From Nostocoides sp. HKS02 (GTDB lineage: Bacteria; Actinomycetota; Actinomycetes; Actinomycetales; Dermatophilaceae): a stretch of 64,000 nt of DNA. The stretch spans positions 3,162,001 to 3,226,000 of the forward strand of contig NZ_CP046121.1 of NCBI RefSeq assembly GCF_009707485.1. Direction: 5' to 3'. Positions 1 through 9,188 of this stretch are shown one piece after another (the first letter of the stretch is position 1; each line of letters opens with the position of its first letter). Made by a program: the position numbers and the translations under genes. The notes beneath the pieces were generated by a model. That model was not told where the DNA came from and did no database searches. It was given only the letters and a program-made list of their open reading frames with translations.

Positions 1-1041
1 CGCACTCGGTCGGATCAGCCGCCCCGTCTTCTTCTGCTCGAGGATGTGCGCCGACCAGCCAGCCGAGCGGGCACAGCTGAACATCGGGGTGAACATCGAG
101 GCCGGGACCTCGGCGAAGTCGAGCAGTACCGCGGCCCAGAACTCGACGTTGGTCTCGAGCACGCGGTCAGGACGACGTTCGCGCAGCTCGGTCAGAGCCG
201 CCTGCTCCAACGCGGCCGCCACCTCGTACCGCGGGGCGTCGAGGCGCTGGCAGGTCGCGCGCAGCACGCGGGCGCGCGGGTCCTCGGCGCGGTAGACCCG
301 GTGCCCGAAGCCCATCAGGCGCTCGCCGCGGTCGAGGACTCCCTTGACGTATGCCGTGGCGTCGCCGGTCTCCTCGACGCCCTCGATCATGTGCAGCACG
401 CGCGAGGGGGCGCCGCCGTGCAGCGGACCCGACATGGCGCCCACGGCACCGCTGAGGCAGGCCGCGACGTCGGCGCCGGTGGAGGCGATGACCCGGGCAG
501 TGAAGGTCGACGCGTTCATGCCGTGCTCGGCGGCGCTCACCCAGTACGCGTCGACGGCCTCGACGTGCTTGGGGTCGGGTTCGCCGCGCCAGCGGATCAT
601 GAACCGCTCGACGATGGTCTTGCCCTTGTCGACATCGCGCTGGGGCACCATGGGGCGCTCCTGCCCACGGGCCGACTGCGCCACGAAGGACAGAGCCATG
701 ACCGAGGCGCGGGCGAGGTTGTCGCGGGCCTCCTCGGGCTCGATGTCGAGCAGCGGCTTGAACCCCCACAGGGGCGCCAGCTGGGCGAGGGCCGACTGCA
801 CGTCGACGCGGACGTCACCGGAGTGCACCGGCAGCGGGAACGGCTCGGCCGGCGGCAGTCCTGGGTCGAACTCGTTGTCGACCAACAGGCCCCAGACCTG
901 ACCGAACGCCACCCTGCCGACGAGGTCCTCGATGTTCACGCCGCGATAGCGCAGCGAGCCGCCTTCCTTGTCGGGTTCGGCGATCTCTGACTCGAAGGCG
1001 ATGACGCCCTCGAGTCCGGGCTTGAAGTCGCTGTCGGACAT
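1..1041 (-). CDS. citA: Citrate synthase, CitA type (3' end off the window)
   Basis: Condenses acetyl-CoA and oxaloacetate to citrate, the entry step of the TCA cycle. Reading leftward from ATG at 1041 there are 347 codons without a stop, so only roughly the last 20-25 residues are missing. The hallmark active-site stretch GFGHRVYRAEDPR is present, as are SGPLHGGAP (substrate-binding His) and SAAEHGMNASTF upstream. The N-terminus MSDSDFKPGLEGVIAFESEI matches the actinobacterial CitA subgroup as I remember it. The gene is divergent from the pentapeptide-repeat gene, with about 80 bp between the starts. Confidence 0.95.
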   Translation of the reverse strand, partial: MSDSDFKPGLEGVIAFESEIAEPDKEGGSLRYRGVNIEDLVGRVAFGQVWGLLVDNEFDPGLPPAEPFPLPVHSGDVRVDVQSALAQLAPLWGFKPLLDIEPEEARDNLARASVMALSFVAQSARGQERPMVPQRDVDKGKTIVERFMIRWRGEPDPKHVEAVDAYWVSAAEHGMNASTFTARVIASTGADVAACLSGAVGAMSGPLHGGAPSRVLHMIEGVEETGDATAYVKGVLDRGERLMGFGHRVYRAEDPRARVLRATCQRLDAPRYEVAAALEQAALTELRERRPDRVLETNVEFWAAVLLDFAEVPASMFTPMFSCARSAGWSAHILEQKKTGRLIRPSA

Positions 1042-1120
1042 CAGTGTCCTCTCGGCCTGGTCGTGAAGGAGGGCTGGTGCCCGATTCCTACTGGCGGGTT
1101 CATTCTGCCTTGTCGGGCTG

Positions 1121-1720
1121 ATGAGTCACCATTGCCGGGTGCTGAGAGCCGAGACCGACTACGACGCGGAGGTGCTGACGGGCGACCTTTCCGGTCAGTC
1201 GGCACCGCACGCCCGTTTCCTCGAGTGCACCTTCCAACGGTGCGACCTGTCGGACGTGAAGCTCACGCGGGCGCGCTTCGGCGATACCGGGCTGTATGCC
1301 GTGCACGGCGCGGGCCTGGACCTCGCCGAGTCCACGTGGCTGGACTGCGTGGTCCAGGGGGCGCGGCTCGGGGCCGTCCAGCTCTACGGCGCCGAGCTGC
1401 GTCGGGTGCGGTTCGAGGGCTGCAAGATCGAGTTCCTCAACCTGCGCGGCGCCACCCTGCTCGACTGCCAGTTTGTCGACTGCCAGTTGCTCGAGCCTGA
1501 CTTCTCCGAGGCGAGCCTGACGCAGGTCTCGTTCGAGGGGTCGCGGCTGGTGACGCCGGAGTTCGGCCGGGCGACGCTGCGCGACGTCGACCTCAGTGCG
1601 GCCGAGGTGGTCGGCCCCCGTGGGCTCACCGGGCTCAGGGGCGCCACGATCTCCTCACTGCAGCTCATCGACCTCGCGGCCGCGTTCGCCGCCGAGCTCG
1701 GCGTCATCGTCACCGACTAG
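1121..1720 (+). CDS. Pentapeptide repeat protein
   Basis: A 199-residue protein built of tandem A(D/N)LxX-like pentapeptides (for example ARFLE CTFQR CDLSD VKLTR ARFGD, and later ATLLD CQFVD CQLLE PDFSE ASLTQ). Such repeats form a right-handed quadrilateral beta-helix. Some family members (MfpA, Qnr) mimic DNA and protect gyrase, but most are of unknown role and nothing here points to gyrase specifically. No signal peptide, so cytosolic. It is Cys-rich for this organism (CTFQRCDL, DCVV, EGCKIE, DCQFVDCQ). Start ATG 1121 gives a normal N-terminus. Confidence 0.85.
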   Translation: MSHHCRVLRAETDYDAEVLTGDLSGQSAPHARFLECTFQRCDLSDVKLTRARFGDTGLYAVHGAGLDLAESTWLDCVVQGARLGAVQLYGAELRRVRFEGCKIEFLNLRGATLLDCQFVDCQLLEPDFSEASLTQVSFEGSRLVTPEFGRATLRDVDLSAAEVVGPRGLTGLRGATISSLQLIDLAAAFAAELGVIVTD

Positions 1721-1876
1721 GCAGGGGCCCAAGCGGCGTCGCCCTTTCCCCTTGGGTGGGGCTGCGTCATTTCCCGACCACTCGAACGTCTCGTCATACG
1801 AGCCCGCCTCCCACCCGAACCATCGCTCATCTGCTGTTCCTCGCGGGTTCGCCGGCGCTGTGCTGATGGAGGACCG

Positions 1877-2548
1877 ATGTTTCGAAGGACTTGCATCTTC
1901 GCCGTGGTGGCAGCCGTTCTGGTCCCACCGCTCTCCCAGCCCGCTTGGGCTGCCGACAATGCGTGCTCGAAGGGCTCAAGAACTCCGGTGTCGGATTTCC
2001 GCGGAGCATGTTTGAAGAACAGGACAACGCACGTCGATGCAATGAGTGGCGGACCAGGCGACCGGGCTGAGGCTGTCCGCTCGTCGGTGGAAATCACGCG
2101 GACTGACGATGCGCCACACCGACGGAGTGCCACGGCGCGAGTCGGCACTTCGGACGTCGCGGGACCGACGATTACCGACCCCGGCCCCACACATCCGGTC
2201 TTGTATTGCAGCTATGGCAACTACCTCTTCCGCGATCCGAGCGGCAACATGAACCTTCGATACAACTGTCCATATCGCAACATCAATTGGTCGTGGACGA
2301 TGTCCCCAGCACTGCTTGCGATCTCTATCGGGACATGTACCGAGAGAGGCATGAATTACACCGTCAATGGAGGTCCGAAACCCAAGAACGCGCCTCACGT
2401 CGCGCCGTGCAACTACATCTTTCATGGAACACTGGCTGGCGTGTCCAACGCCGATGTTGTCTCGTACACCGACGAAGTTGACTTCCCGGTAAAGGGAGGT
2501 ACCGCGCACGTCCATGTTTTCGGAACCGTCATCGCCTCCAGTTCCTGA
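1877..2548 (+). CDS. Secreted hypothetical protein
   Basis: No family recognised. The 223-residue product begins with a clear Sec signal peptide (MFRRTC, then a hydrophobic core, then PAWA before ADNAC, cleavage near residue 25). The mature part has five or six cysteines (NAC, GAC, YCS, YNCPY, GTC, APCN) and aromatic segments such as NINWSWTMSPALLAISIGTC, which suggests a small disulphide-stabilised extracellular domain. It is less GC-rich than its neighbours (many AAC, TCA and TAT codons), a possible sign of transfer. It ends inside the start region of the next gene. Confidence 0.6.
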   Translation: MFRRTCIFAVVAAVLVPPLSQPAWAADNACSKGSRTPVSDFRGACLKNRTTHVDAMSGGPGDRAEAVRSSVEITRTDDAPHRRSATARVGTSDVAGPTITDPGPTHPVLYCSYGNYLFRDPSGNMNLRYNCPYRNINWSWTMSPALLAISIGTCTERGMNYTVNGGPKPKNAPHVAPCNYIFHGTLAGVSNADVVSYTDEVDFPVKGGTAHVHVFGTVIASSS

Positions 2549-2903
2549 GGTGGTCGTCAAGGCTGCTGACGCGGTTGACGCCTCACTGGCCCGAGTGGTT
2601 GCCCACTCCATTCGCTTCTCGGGGGCGAGGTCGTCAGGCGACCCAGATGGCCAGTACTTGGCGTCCTTCGACGCTGAGGGTCAGCAGGTGGACGTCTACG
2701 CGATGGACGGCGATCCCGCCTCAGCAGCGCTGGCGATCGCGAGTGCGCTCGCCGACGAGCTCTCCGAGCTCTTCTGGGGAGAGGCGATCCCGCCGTGCCC
2801 GGGTCATGCCCACCCGATGACGCCGCAGGTGAGCGGCGCGGGAGCTGTTGTGTGGGCGTGCCCGGTCGATGGGCGACCGGTCGACCAGATCTGGCCCGTC
2901 TAG
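2514..2903 (+). CDS. Conserved hypothetical protein with C-terminal Cys/His tail
   Basis: A 129-residue cytosolic protein of unknown function. The middle part is acidic and the tail PPCPGHAHPM...WACPVDG has two Cys and two His that could hold a metal, a tail I associate with small actinobacterial hypotheticals. The start is uncertain: ATG 2514 overlaps the preceding gene by 35 nt and has GGAGG about 14 nt upstream; GTG 2550 begins just after the preceding stop but lacks a visible ribosome-binding site. Coding use (GC-rich third positions) supports a real gene. Confidence 0.6.
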   Translation: MFSEPSSPPVPEVVVKAADAVDASLARVVAHSIRFSGARSSGDPDGQYLASFDAEGQQVDVYAMDGDPASAALAIASALADELSELFWGEAIPPCPGHAHPMTPQVSGAGAVVWACPVDGRPVDQIWPV

Positions 2904-2952
2904 GCAGGATCCCGAGACCCCTACGGTCGGCGGTCGGGCCTAGGGTCGCCCT

Positions 2953-4229
2953 GTGCCGCTGCTCCTGGACCTGACCCCGTTGCGGGTGAACCCGGCATAC
3001 CGGCGGTTGTATGCCGGGTTCACGCTGTCCAACGTCGGCTCGCAGCTCGCCGTGGTCGCGGTCGGACTGCAGGTCTACGACCTCACGCGGTCCACGGCTG
3101 CGGTGGGCATCGTGGGTCTGTGTGCGTTGGTGCCGCTGGTCCTCATGGGGCTCTACGGCGGCACCCTCATCGACCACTTCGACCGCCGCACCGTGGGGTT
3201 GGTGGCGCAGGGCGTGGCCTTCGTCGCGAGCGTGCTCTGCGCCACCCAGGCGTGGCTCGGCAACACCCAGGTGTGGGTCCTCTACGCGCTCGTCGCGTTG
3301 TGGAACGGCGCGTATGCCGTCTCGTCGCCGGCGCGCACCTCGATCTACCCGCGGATCCTCACCCGAGAGCAGCTGCCGGCCGCCAACGCCCTGTCGGTGT
3401 TCGCGATGAACTCGGCGATGACGGTGGGGCCGCTCATGGCGGGCGTGCTCGTCGACTGGGGCGGCTTCCGGGCGGCGTACACCACCGATGCGGTCATCAC
3501 CACGGCTGCGCTGTGGGGGCTGGCCCGGCTCCAGCCGCTGCCCCCTGAGCCGGCGACCGACGGGTCCGCGCCGACCCGGCCGGGGCTGCGGTCGGTGCTC
3601 GACGGCTTCGCGTTCCTCGCGACCCGGCCCAACGTGCGGATGACCTTCGTCGCCGACATCTGCGCGATGCTGCTCGCCCAGCCACGGGTGCTGTTCCCGG
3701 CGGCGGGTGCCGTGATCTTCGGCGGGGGTGCGAAGACGGTCGGTGCGCTCAGCGCGGCCGCTGCCGTCGGGGGCATCGGCGCCATGTTCTTCTCGGGGCG
3801 CCTCGGCCACGTGCGCCGTCAGGGGTTGGCGATCCTCGTGTCGATCGTGGGATGGGGGGCTGCGATCGCCGGGTTCGGGGTGGCGATGCTCGCGGCCGGG
3901 GAGTGCTGACGCGCGGCGCCGCGCTGTGGGCGGGTCTCGCCGCGATGGCGGTCGCGGGTGCGTCCGACTCGGTGAGCGCCGTGTTCCGGACGACCATCCT
4001 CCAGTCCGCCACGCCGGACCACCTGCGTGGTCGGCTGCAGGGCGTGTTCATCGTCGTGGTGGCCGGCGGGCCGCGGCTCGGCGAGCTCGCCGGTGGGCTC
4101 GTCGCGAGCGCGATCGGTGAGGGTCGCACCGCGGTCCTGGGCGGTCTCGCCTGCATCCTGGCCATCGTCGCCCTGGCTCGGCTGCAGCCCGGTTTCGTGC
4201 GGTACGACGCCCGGCACCCGACGGCCTGA
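2953..4229 (+). pseudogene. MFS exporter (EntS-like), frameshifted
   Basis: Twelve-helix major facilitator that would export a siderophore or drug-like compound. From GTG 2953 the frame encodes residues 1-318 with the typical start ...PAYRRLYAGFTLSNVGSQLAVVAV and DRRTVGL loop, then stops at 3907-3909. The missing end (LTRGAALWAGLAAMAVAGA to ARLQPGFVRYD) continues one frame over to 4229. The switch falls at the GGGG run 3898-3901: one more G would restore one frame of about 425 residues, the normal family size. Either a recent null mutation or a sequencing error. The EntS assignment rests on overall resemblance only. Confidence 0.8.
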
Positions 4230-4284
4230 CGACCGTCTCCCGGCCGCGACCGGCGAGCGAGCCGCCCGGCCTACCGGCGACGGA

Positions 4285-4304
4285 GCCGCCGGCCTACCGG
4301 CGGC
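4285..4304. terminator. GC-rich hairpin between convergent genes
   Basis: Perfect 8-bp stem GCCGCCGG / CCGGCGGC around a CCTA loop, preceded at 4264-4280 by a weaker copy of the same motif. It lies where the rightward MFS gene and leftward 4294-4680 gene converge, so a bidirectional terminator is the natural reading. There is no U-tract, as is common in actinobacteria. Confidence 0.5.
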
Positions 4305-4680
4305 GCGGCAGGTTACGCAGCCGTTCCGCGGGGCTGGGCAGCTCCGCGGGGCGCACCCTCGTGCTCAGGTCGCTGCGCGCGATGAGCTCGGTCAGCGGAG
4401 TCGTCGTGGCGGGGTGGGCGGCGATCGGCTCGTCCCCGGAGAACACGACCCAGATCGGCTCGCTGTGGTCAGCTCGCGGGTCGAAGGTCTTGAGGACCAT
4501 GCCGTCTCGCACGGTGGCGGCGTGCTCGACGGCGCGACGCTTGGCGCGCTGGCGGTCGAGCGCCTTCTGTGCCGCGGCCATCGCCGGTTCCTTGGCCTGC
4601 TGGGCCAGCACCACCACGTGCGGGCCGTACTTCACGCCCCACTTGATGATGCTCCCGACAGCCTTGCCTTTGCTGGGCAT
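4294..4680 (-). CDS. Conserved hypothetical basic protein
   Basis: A 128-residue actinobacterial protein of unknown function. It begins MPSKGKAVGSIIKWGVKYGP, passes through a helical basic segment (ALDRQRAKRRAVEHAATVRDG), and has a small beta-rich part (VLKTFDPRADHSEPIWVVFSG) and an Arg-rich tail RLRNLPRRR. No signal peptide or membrane helix. Divergent from pdxH with about 45 bp between starts. The stop overlaps the terminator hairpin. Confidence 0.6.
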   Translation of the reverse strand: MPSKGKAVGSIIKWGVKYGPHVVVLAQQAKEPAMAAAQKALDRQRAKRRAVEHAATVRDGMVLKTFDPRADHSEPIWVVFSGDEPIAAHPATTTPLTELIARSDLSTRVRPAELPSPAERLRNLPRRR

Positions 4681-4726
4681 CGTGCCTCCCTGACGGTCTG
4701 CTTCGACCTCACCCTAATCTCGTGCC

Positions 4727-5422
4727 ATGGCTGACGTGCGGCGCGCTGACCCGGTACGCATCGACTACAAGGGCGAGGGGCTCTCCGAGGAGCACGTCGC
4801 CCCCACCCCGTGGCAGCAGGCCCAGCGCTGGGTCGACGAGGCCGTGGAGCGCTCGCAGGCGCAGCCCGACGTGCCCGAGCCGCTCGCGCTCTCGGTCGCC
4901 ACCGTGGATGCCGCGGGCCGACCGAATGTCCGGACCGTGCTCCTGCGCTTCTTCGACGAGCGTGGCCCCGGGTTCGTGACCAACACCGAGTCCACCAAGG
5001 GCCTGGAGATCGCGGCGACCGGAGGGCTTGCCGCCAGCCTGACCTGGCCGGCGATGTGCCGCGCGATCCGCTTCAGGGGCGTGGCCCAGGAGCTCGGTCG
5101 CGACGAGGTGAGCGGCTACTTCGGCTCGCGACCGTGGGGGTCGCGGATCTCGGCGTGGGCGTCGCGGCAGTCCCAGCCCGTCGTCGGCCGCGCCGCTCTG
5201 GAGGAGGCCTACGAGCGGTATGCCGCGCAGTGGCCCGACCGCGGCCGCCCCGACGACGTACCCGTGCCCGACTTCTGGGGCGGGTACCGGGTGGTCTGCG
5301 ACGAGGTGGAGTTCTGGGGCGGGCGGCGGAACCGGCTGCATGACCGGCTGGTGTTCACCCGCGTTGCCGAGGGGTCCCTCGATGAGCCGACGGCCTGGGC
5401 GCTGTCCCGCCGCCAGCCCTGA
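4727..5422 (+). CDS. pdxH: Pyridoxamine 5'-phosphate oxidase
   Basis: FMN-dependent oxidase making pyridoxal 5'-phosphate from PNP or PMP, the last step of vitamin B6 synthesis and salvage. The 231-residue length is normal. Seen: the N-terminal R..Y.G.GL motif (RIDYKGEGLSEEHV), the FMN-binding stretch NVRTVLLR, the SR(Q)SQPV segment, and the C-terminal signature EFWGGRRNRLHDRLVF. Cytosolic. A short tandem GAGCCGCT repeat (about 2.6 units) follows the stop codon. No operon partner. Confidence 0.95.
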   Translation: MADVRRADPVRIDYKGEGLSEEHVAPTPWQQAQRWVDEAVERSQAQPDVPEPLALSVATVDAAGRPNVRTVLLRFFDERGPGFVTNTESTKGLEIAATGGLAASLTWPAMCRAIRFRGVAQELGRDEVSGYFGSRPWGSRISAWASRQSQPVVGRAALEEAYERYAAQWPDRGRPDDVPVPDFWGGYRVVCDEVEFWGGRRNRLHDRLVFTRVAEGSLDEPTAWALSRRQP

Positions 5423-5518
5423 GCCGCTGAGCCGCTGAGCCGCCCTGCCGTCGCGTCGCGGACCCTACCGGTCCGTATGGCGGGATGGCGGTTGCCGAGA
5501 GCTGAGACGTCGCCACAC

Positions 5519-5536
5519 TTGTGAACGGAATCACAA
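5519..5536. promoter_or_regulatory. CRP/GlxR-type operator upstream of edd
   Basis: TTGTGAACGGAATCACAA is a perfect inverted repeat containing TGTGA-N6-TCACA, the consensus for cAMP receptor proteins (Crp of Mycobacterium, GlxR of Corynebacterium). It is centred about 74 bp upstream of the edd start codon, so carbon-source control of the Entner-Doudoroff operon is likely. Whether it activates or represses cannot be read from the sequence. Confidence 0.7.
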
Positions 5537-5601
5537 CGCGCGCGCCATCGTCGCCGTTCGCGCGGTCCACCTCCCTGACCGCCGCTTGATCCAGGAGCCC
5601 C

Positions 5602-7518
5602 ATGGCGCCCGCCGTCCACCCTGTCGTTGCCCACGTCACTGCACGCCTCACCGAGCGCAGCCGAGCGAGCCGCACGGCATACCTCGAGCGGTTATCCCGA
5701 GCCGCCTCCGAACTCAGCCTGCGCCCCGCGCGCACCGACCTCGGCTGCTCCAACCTCGCCCACGCGGTGGCCGCGTGTGGCGGGTCGGACCGCGTCGTGA
5801 TGGCCGCCGACACTGGCATCAGCCTCGGCATCGTCACGTCCTACAACGACATGCTCTCGGCGCACGCACCGTTCGAGCACTACCCCGCGGCGATGAAGCA
5901 GACCGCCCGTGAGGTCGGTGCGGTCGCGCGGGTCGCGGGCGGAGTGCCGGCGATGTGCGACGGCATCACCCAAGGTCGCGCTGGCATGGAGCTCAGCCTG
6001 TTCAGCCGCGACGTCATCGCCATGTCGACGGCGATCGCGCTGTCGCACGACGTGTTCGACGGTGTCCTGATGCTGGGGGTCTGCGACAAGATCGTGCCGG
6101 GCCTGGTCGCGGGTGCGCTGTCGTTCGGCCACCTGCCGGCAGCCCTCGTGCCGGCAGGACCCATGGCCAGCGGGCGGTCCAACGCCGAGAAGGCCGAGAC
6201 CCGCAAGGCGTATGCCGCGGGCGAGGTCGGTCGCGACGACCTCCTCGCGAGCGAGGTCGCGTCCTACCATTCGCCGGGCACGTGCACGTTCTACGGCACG
6301 GCGAACTCCAACCAGATGCTCATGGACGTCATGGGGCTGCACCTGCCGGGCGCCGCGTTCGTCCACCCCGACGACCCGGTGCGCGAGGCCCTGACCGCGG
6401 CCACCACCCGTCGGGTGGCTGAGATCGCGGGCTCTGCGGCGCCCTACGGCATCGGCCAGGTCGTCGACGAGAAGTCCGTGGTCAACGGGGTCGTCGCCCT
6501 GCTCGCCACCGGGGGCTCGACCAACCACACGATGCACCTGATCGCGATGGCGGCGGCTGCGGGCGTCGACCTCACCTGGGAGGACTTCGACGACCTGTCG
6601 GCGGCCGTCCCGTCGGTCGCTCGCATCTACCCCAACGGGCCGGCCGACGTGAACCACTTCCATCAGGCCGGTGGCACGCCCTTCCTCATCCGGACCCTGC
6701 TCGACTCCGGCCTGCTGCACGAGGACGTCCTGACGCTCGCGGGCCCGGGCCTGCGCCGATACACCCAGCGCCCAACCCTGGTCGACGGCGTGCTCGAGTT
6801 CGTCGACATCGCCGCGGAGTCCGGCGACCCGGCCGTCCTGCGCCCGGCAACCGAGCCGTTCGCGGCCGACGGTGGCCTGCGGATGCTGCGCGGCACGCTG
6901 GGCCACGCGGTCATCAAGGTGTCTGCCGTGAGCGAGAAGGACCGCGTCATCGAGGCCCCCGCGCGCGTCTTCACCGACCAGGTGGGGTTCCTCCAGGCGT
7001 TCTCGAGGCGCGAGCTCGACCGGGACGTGGTCGTCGTGATCCGCGAGCAGGGCCCGAGCGCCAACGGCATGCCCGAGCTGCACGCGCTCACCCCGTCCCT
7101 CGGCGTCCTCCAGAAGCGGGGGTATGCCGTGGCGCTGGTCACCGACGGACGCATGAGCGGTGCCTCGGGCGCCATCCCCGCCGCGATCCACGTGACCCCG
7201 GAGTCGGTCCACGCCGGTCCGATCTCGAAGATCCACGACGGCGACATCGTCCGGGTGGACTCGCTGACCGGCCGTCTCGACGTACTCGTCGACGAGGCCC
7301 AGTTCGCCGCCCGCGTGCCCGCGCAACGAGTCACCGAGGACGGTGTCGGCACCGGTCGCGAGCTGTTCGCCTCGATGCGCACCGCCGTCGGCCGTGCCGA
7401 CGAGGGCGCCCACGTGTTCGCCACCATGGGGCGCGCCTTTGCCTCTGGCGTCCACGGTGGTGGCGATGCCGAACCCGACTACCTGAAGTCCGTGCCCCAG
7501 GAGGAAGACGTCCGATGA
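5602..7518 (+). CDS. edd: 6-Phosphogluconate dehydratase
   Basis: Fe-S enzyme of the IlvD/Edd family converting 6-phosphogluconate to 2-keto-3-deoxy-6-phosphogluconate. The 638 residues are the full Edd length, longer than IlvD at about 560-615. Visible: [40 protein letters not shown], the ILVD_EDD signature [28 protein letters not shown] (cluster Cys), [12 protein letters not shown], and [11 protein letters not shown] near the end. Start ATG 5602. The stop overlaps eda (ATGA), so the two are translationally coupled. The CRP-like site at 5519 probably controls both. Confidence 0.95.
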   Translation: MAPAVHPVVAHVTARLTERSRASRTAYLERLSRAASELSLRPARTDLGCSNLAHAVAACGGSDRVVMAADTGISLGIVTSYNDMLSAHAPFEHYPAAMKQTAREVGAVARVAGGVPAMCDGITQGRAGMELSLFSRDVIAMSTAIALSHDVFDGVLMLGVCDKIVPGLVAGALSFGHLPAALVPAGPMASGRSNAEKAETRKAYAAGEVGRDDLLASEVASYHSPGTCTFYGTANSNQMLMDVMGLHLPGAAFVHPDDPVREALTAATTRRVAEIAGSAAPYGIGQVVDEKSVVNGVVALLATGGSTNHTMHLIAMAAAAGVDLTWEDFDDLSAAVPSVARIYPNGPADVNHFHQAGGTPFLIRTLLDSGLLHEDVLTLAGPGLRRYTQRPTLVDGVLEFVDIAAESGDPAVLRPATEPFAADGGLRMLRGTLGHAVIKVSAVSEKDRVIEAPARVFTDQVGFLQAFSRRELDRDVVVVIREQGPSANGMPELHALTPSLGVLQKRGYAVALVTDGRMSGASGAIPAAIHVTPESVHAGPISKIHDGDIVRVDSLTGRLDVLVDEAQFAARVPAQRVTEDGVGTGRELFASMRTAVGRADEGAHVFATMGRAFASGVHGGGDAEPDYLKSVPQEEDVR

Positions 7519-8189
7519 CCCTGCAAACCACCGGAACGACTGCAACCACTGCCACCCCAGCCCTGCGCAGCGAGGCCGACATCCTCGCCCTCGCCCCGGT
7601 CATCCCGGTGGTCGTCGTCGACTCCGTCGAGCAGGCGGTGCCGCTCGCCCGGGCCCTGCTGCGCGGCGGCATACCGGTCATCGAGCTCACGCTGCGCAGT
7701 GCGGCGGGGCTGGGCGCCATCGAGGCGGTCGCGTCCGAGGTGGAGGGCATGGTCGTCGGGGCCGGCACGGTGGTGACGCCGGAGCAGGTCCGGCAGGTGG
7801 TCGATGCCGGCGCGCAGTTCATCGTCACGCCGGGGTCGCCGCCGCGGCTCCTGCAGGCAGCCCTCGACAGTGGGCTGCCGCTGCTGGCCGGCGCGGGCAC
7901 GCTCACCGAGATGCTCACCCTGGCCGAGGCCGGTCTCGAGGCGATGAAGTTCTTCCCGGCCGAGGCCAGCGGCGGACGGCAGTACCTGTCCGCCGTGAGT
8001 GGACCGTGCCCGCAGCTGCGGTTCTGCCCGACCGGCGGAATCACCCCGGAGACTGCCGCCGACTGGCTCGCCCTGCCCAATGTCGGCTGCGTCGGCGGGT
8101 CCTGGCTGACCCCGAAAGATGCTGTCGCCCAAGGGGACTGGGCCCGGATCGAGGCGCTCGCGGCGTCGGCGCTGGCGTTGCGTCCCTGA
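7515..8189 (+). CDS. eda: KDPG aldolase
   Basis: Class I aldolase splitting 2-keto-3-deoxy-6-phosphogluconate into pyruvate and glyceraldehyde 3-phosphate, completing the Entner-Doudoroff route with edd. The 224 residues include PVVVVDSVEQAVPLARAL, IELTLRS (catalytic Glu), GAGTVVTPEQV, and the Schiff-base lysine in AMKFFPAEASGG, followed by CPTGGITPE phosphate binding. It overlaps edd by 4 nt. The first 17 residues are a Thr-rich extension not seen in compact family members. Confidence 0.95.
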   Translation: MTLQTTGTTATTATPALRSEADILALAPVIPVVVVDSVEQAVPLARALLRGGIPVIELTLRSAAGLGAIEAVASEVEGMVVGAGTVVTPEQVRQVVDAGAQFIVTPGSPPRLLQAALDSGLPLLAGAGTLTEMLTLAEAGLEAMKFFPAEASGGRQYLSAVSGPCPQLRFCPTGGITPETAADWLALPNVGCVGGSWLTPKDAVAQGDWARIEALAASALALRP

Positions 8190-8313
8190 CTCCCCAGGGC
8201 GTGGAACAGCCCGCGGGCCTGCCGTGCCGAACTCGAGCGGCGTGGCGTGGGCAGGGGACGACCTGCACGACCCGCGGGCTGCGGTGAACTGCTGGGGATT
8301 GCGCCGGTGGCGT

Positions 8314-8333
8314 CACCTCGAGCAGTCGAGGTG
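8314..8333. terminator. Hairpin between convergent eda and SDR gene
   Basis: Perfect 8-bp stem CACCTCGA / TCGAGGTG with a GCAG loop, in the 258-bp gap between two convergent genes. Probably a bidirectional terminator without a U-tract. The rest of the gap (8190-8447) shows a spaced CAGCCCGCGGG / CCCGCGGGCTG pair but no gene. Confidence 0.5.
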
Positions 8334-8447
8334 CGCTAGCGCGCAGTCACCTCACGCGTCCAATGAGAAATCACTTCTTGGACCACCTCCCTTCCGTGTA
8401 GCTCGAAGGTAAACGGCGGCGTCGGCTCCTGCAACGTCTTATCGCGA

Positions 8448-9188
8448 TCAGCTTTCGCGGTGCACCTTGTGGGGAGCCGCCTGGACGCGCGGCTTGATGA
8501 CGAGCAGGTCGATGTTGACGTGCGCGGGACGCTGCACCATCCACACGATCGCCTCGGCGATGTCCTGTGCCACCAATGGCTCGGACACCCCGGCGTAGAC
8601 CGCGTCGGCGCGCTCCTGGTCGCCCGCGAACCTGGTCAGCGCGAACTCCTCGGTGCGCACCATGCCCGGGGCGATCTCCTCGACCCTGACGGGTTGGTCG
8701 ACGAGCTCGAGCCGCAACGTCGCGGTGAGCGCGGCGACGGCGTGCTTGGCAGCGACGTAGCCCGAGCCGCCCTCGTAGGCCACGTGACCGGCGATCGAGC
8801 CGACGTTGACGATGGTGCCCGCGCCCGAGGCCACCAGGGCCGGCAGCAGCGCCTGCGTCACCTGCAGGGTCCCCATGACGTTCGACTCGTACATCCCGCG
8901 CCAGTCGGCCACGTCGGTCGCGGCGGCGGGTGCCAGTCCCAGCGCGCCGCCGGCGTTGTTGACGAGCACGTCGAGCCGGCCGCCCACGGCGCTGGCGAGC
9001 CGGGCGACGTCGTCGGCGCTGGTGACGTCGCAGGGGACGGCTCGCCCGCCGATCTCCGCGGCCACCGCGTCGATGCGGTCGGAGCGCCGTGCCGCGCAGA
9101 CCACCTCGTAGCCGGCCGCGGCGAGTTGTCGCGCCGTCTCCGCGCCGATGCCACTGCTCGCTCCGGTCACCACTGCCAGCCTGCTCAT
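8448..9188 (-). CDS. Short-chain dehydrogenase/reductase
   Basis: NAD(P)-dependent oxidoreductase of the classical SDR family, 246 residues. Nucleotide-binding TGASSGIG, then NNAG (residues about 84-87), catalytic Ser in VNVGSIAG, and YVAAK with Tyr/Lys. Closest in style to YdfG/serine 3-dehydrogenase-like SDRs (VEEIAPGMVRTEEFALTRF); the substrate cannot be told. ATG 9188 is inside the stop of the upstream gene (ATGA), so translation is coupled. Confidence 0.85.
   Translation of the reverse strand: MSRLAVVTGASSGIGAETARQLAAAGYEVVCAARRSDRIDAVAAEIGGRAVPCDVTSADDVARLASAVGGRLDVLVNNAGGALGLAPAAATDVADWRGMYESNVMGTLQVTQALLPALVASGAGTIVNVGSIAGHVAYEGGSGYVAAKHAVAALTATLRLELVDQPVRVEEIAPGMVRTEEFALTRFAGDQERADAVYAGVSEPLVAQDIAEAIVWMVQRPAHVNIDLLVIKPRVQAAPHKVHRES

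Noticed and set aside
5692..7545. Leftward open frame of 617 codons opposite edd
   Set aside because: Shadow of edd; no family-like sequence.
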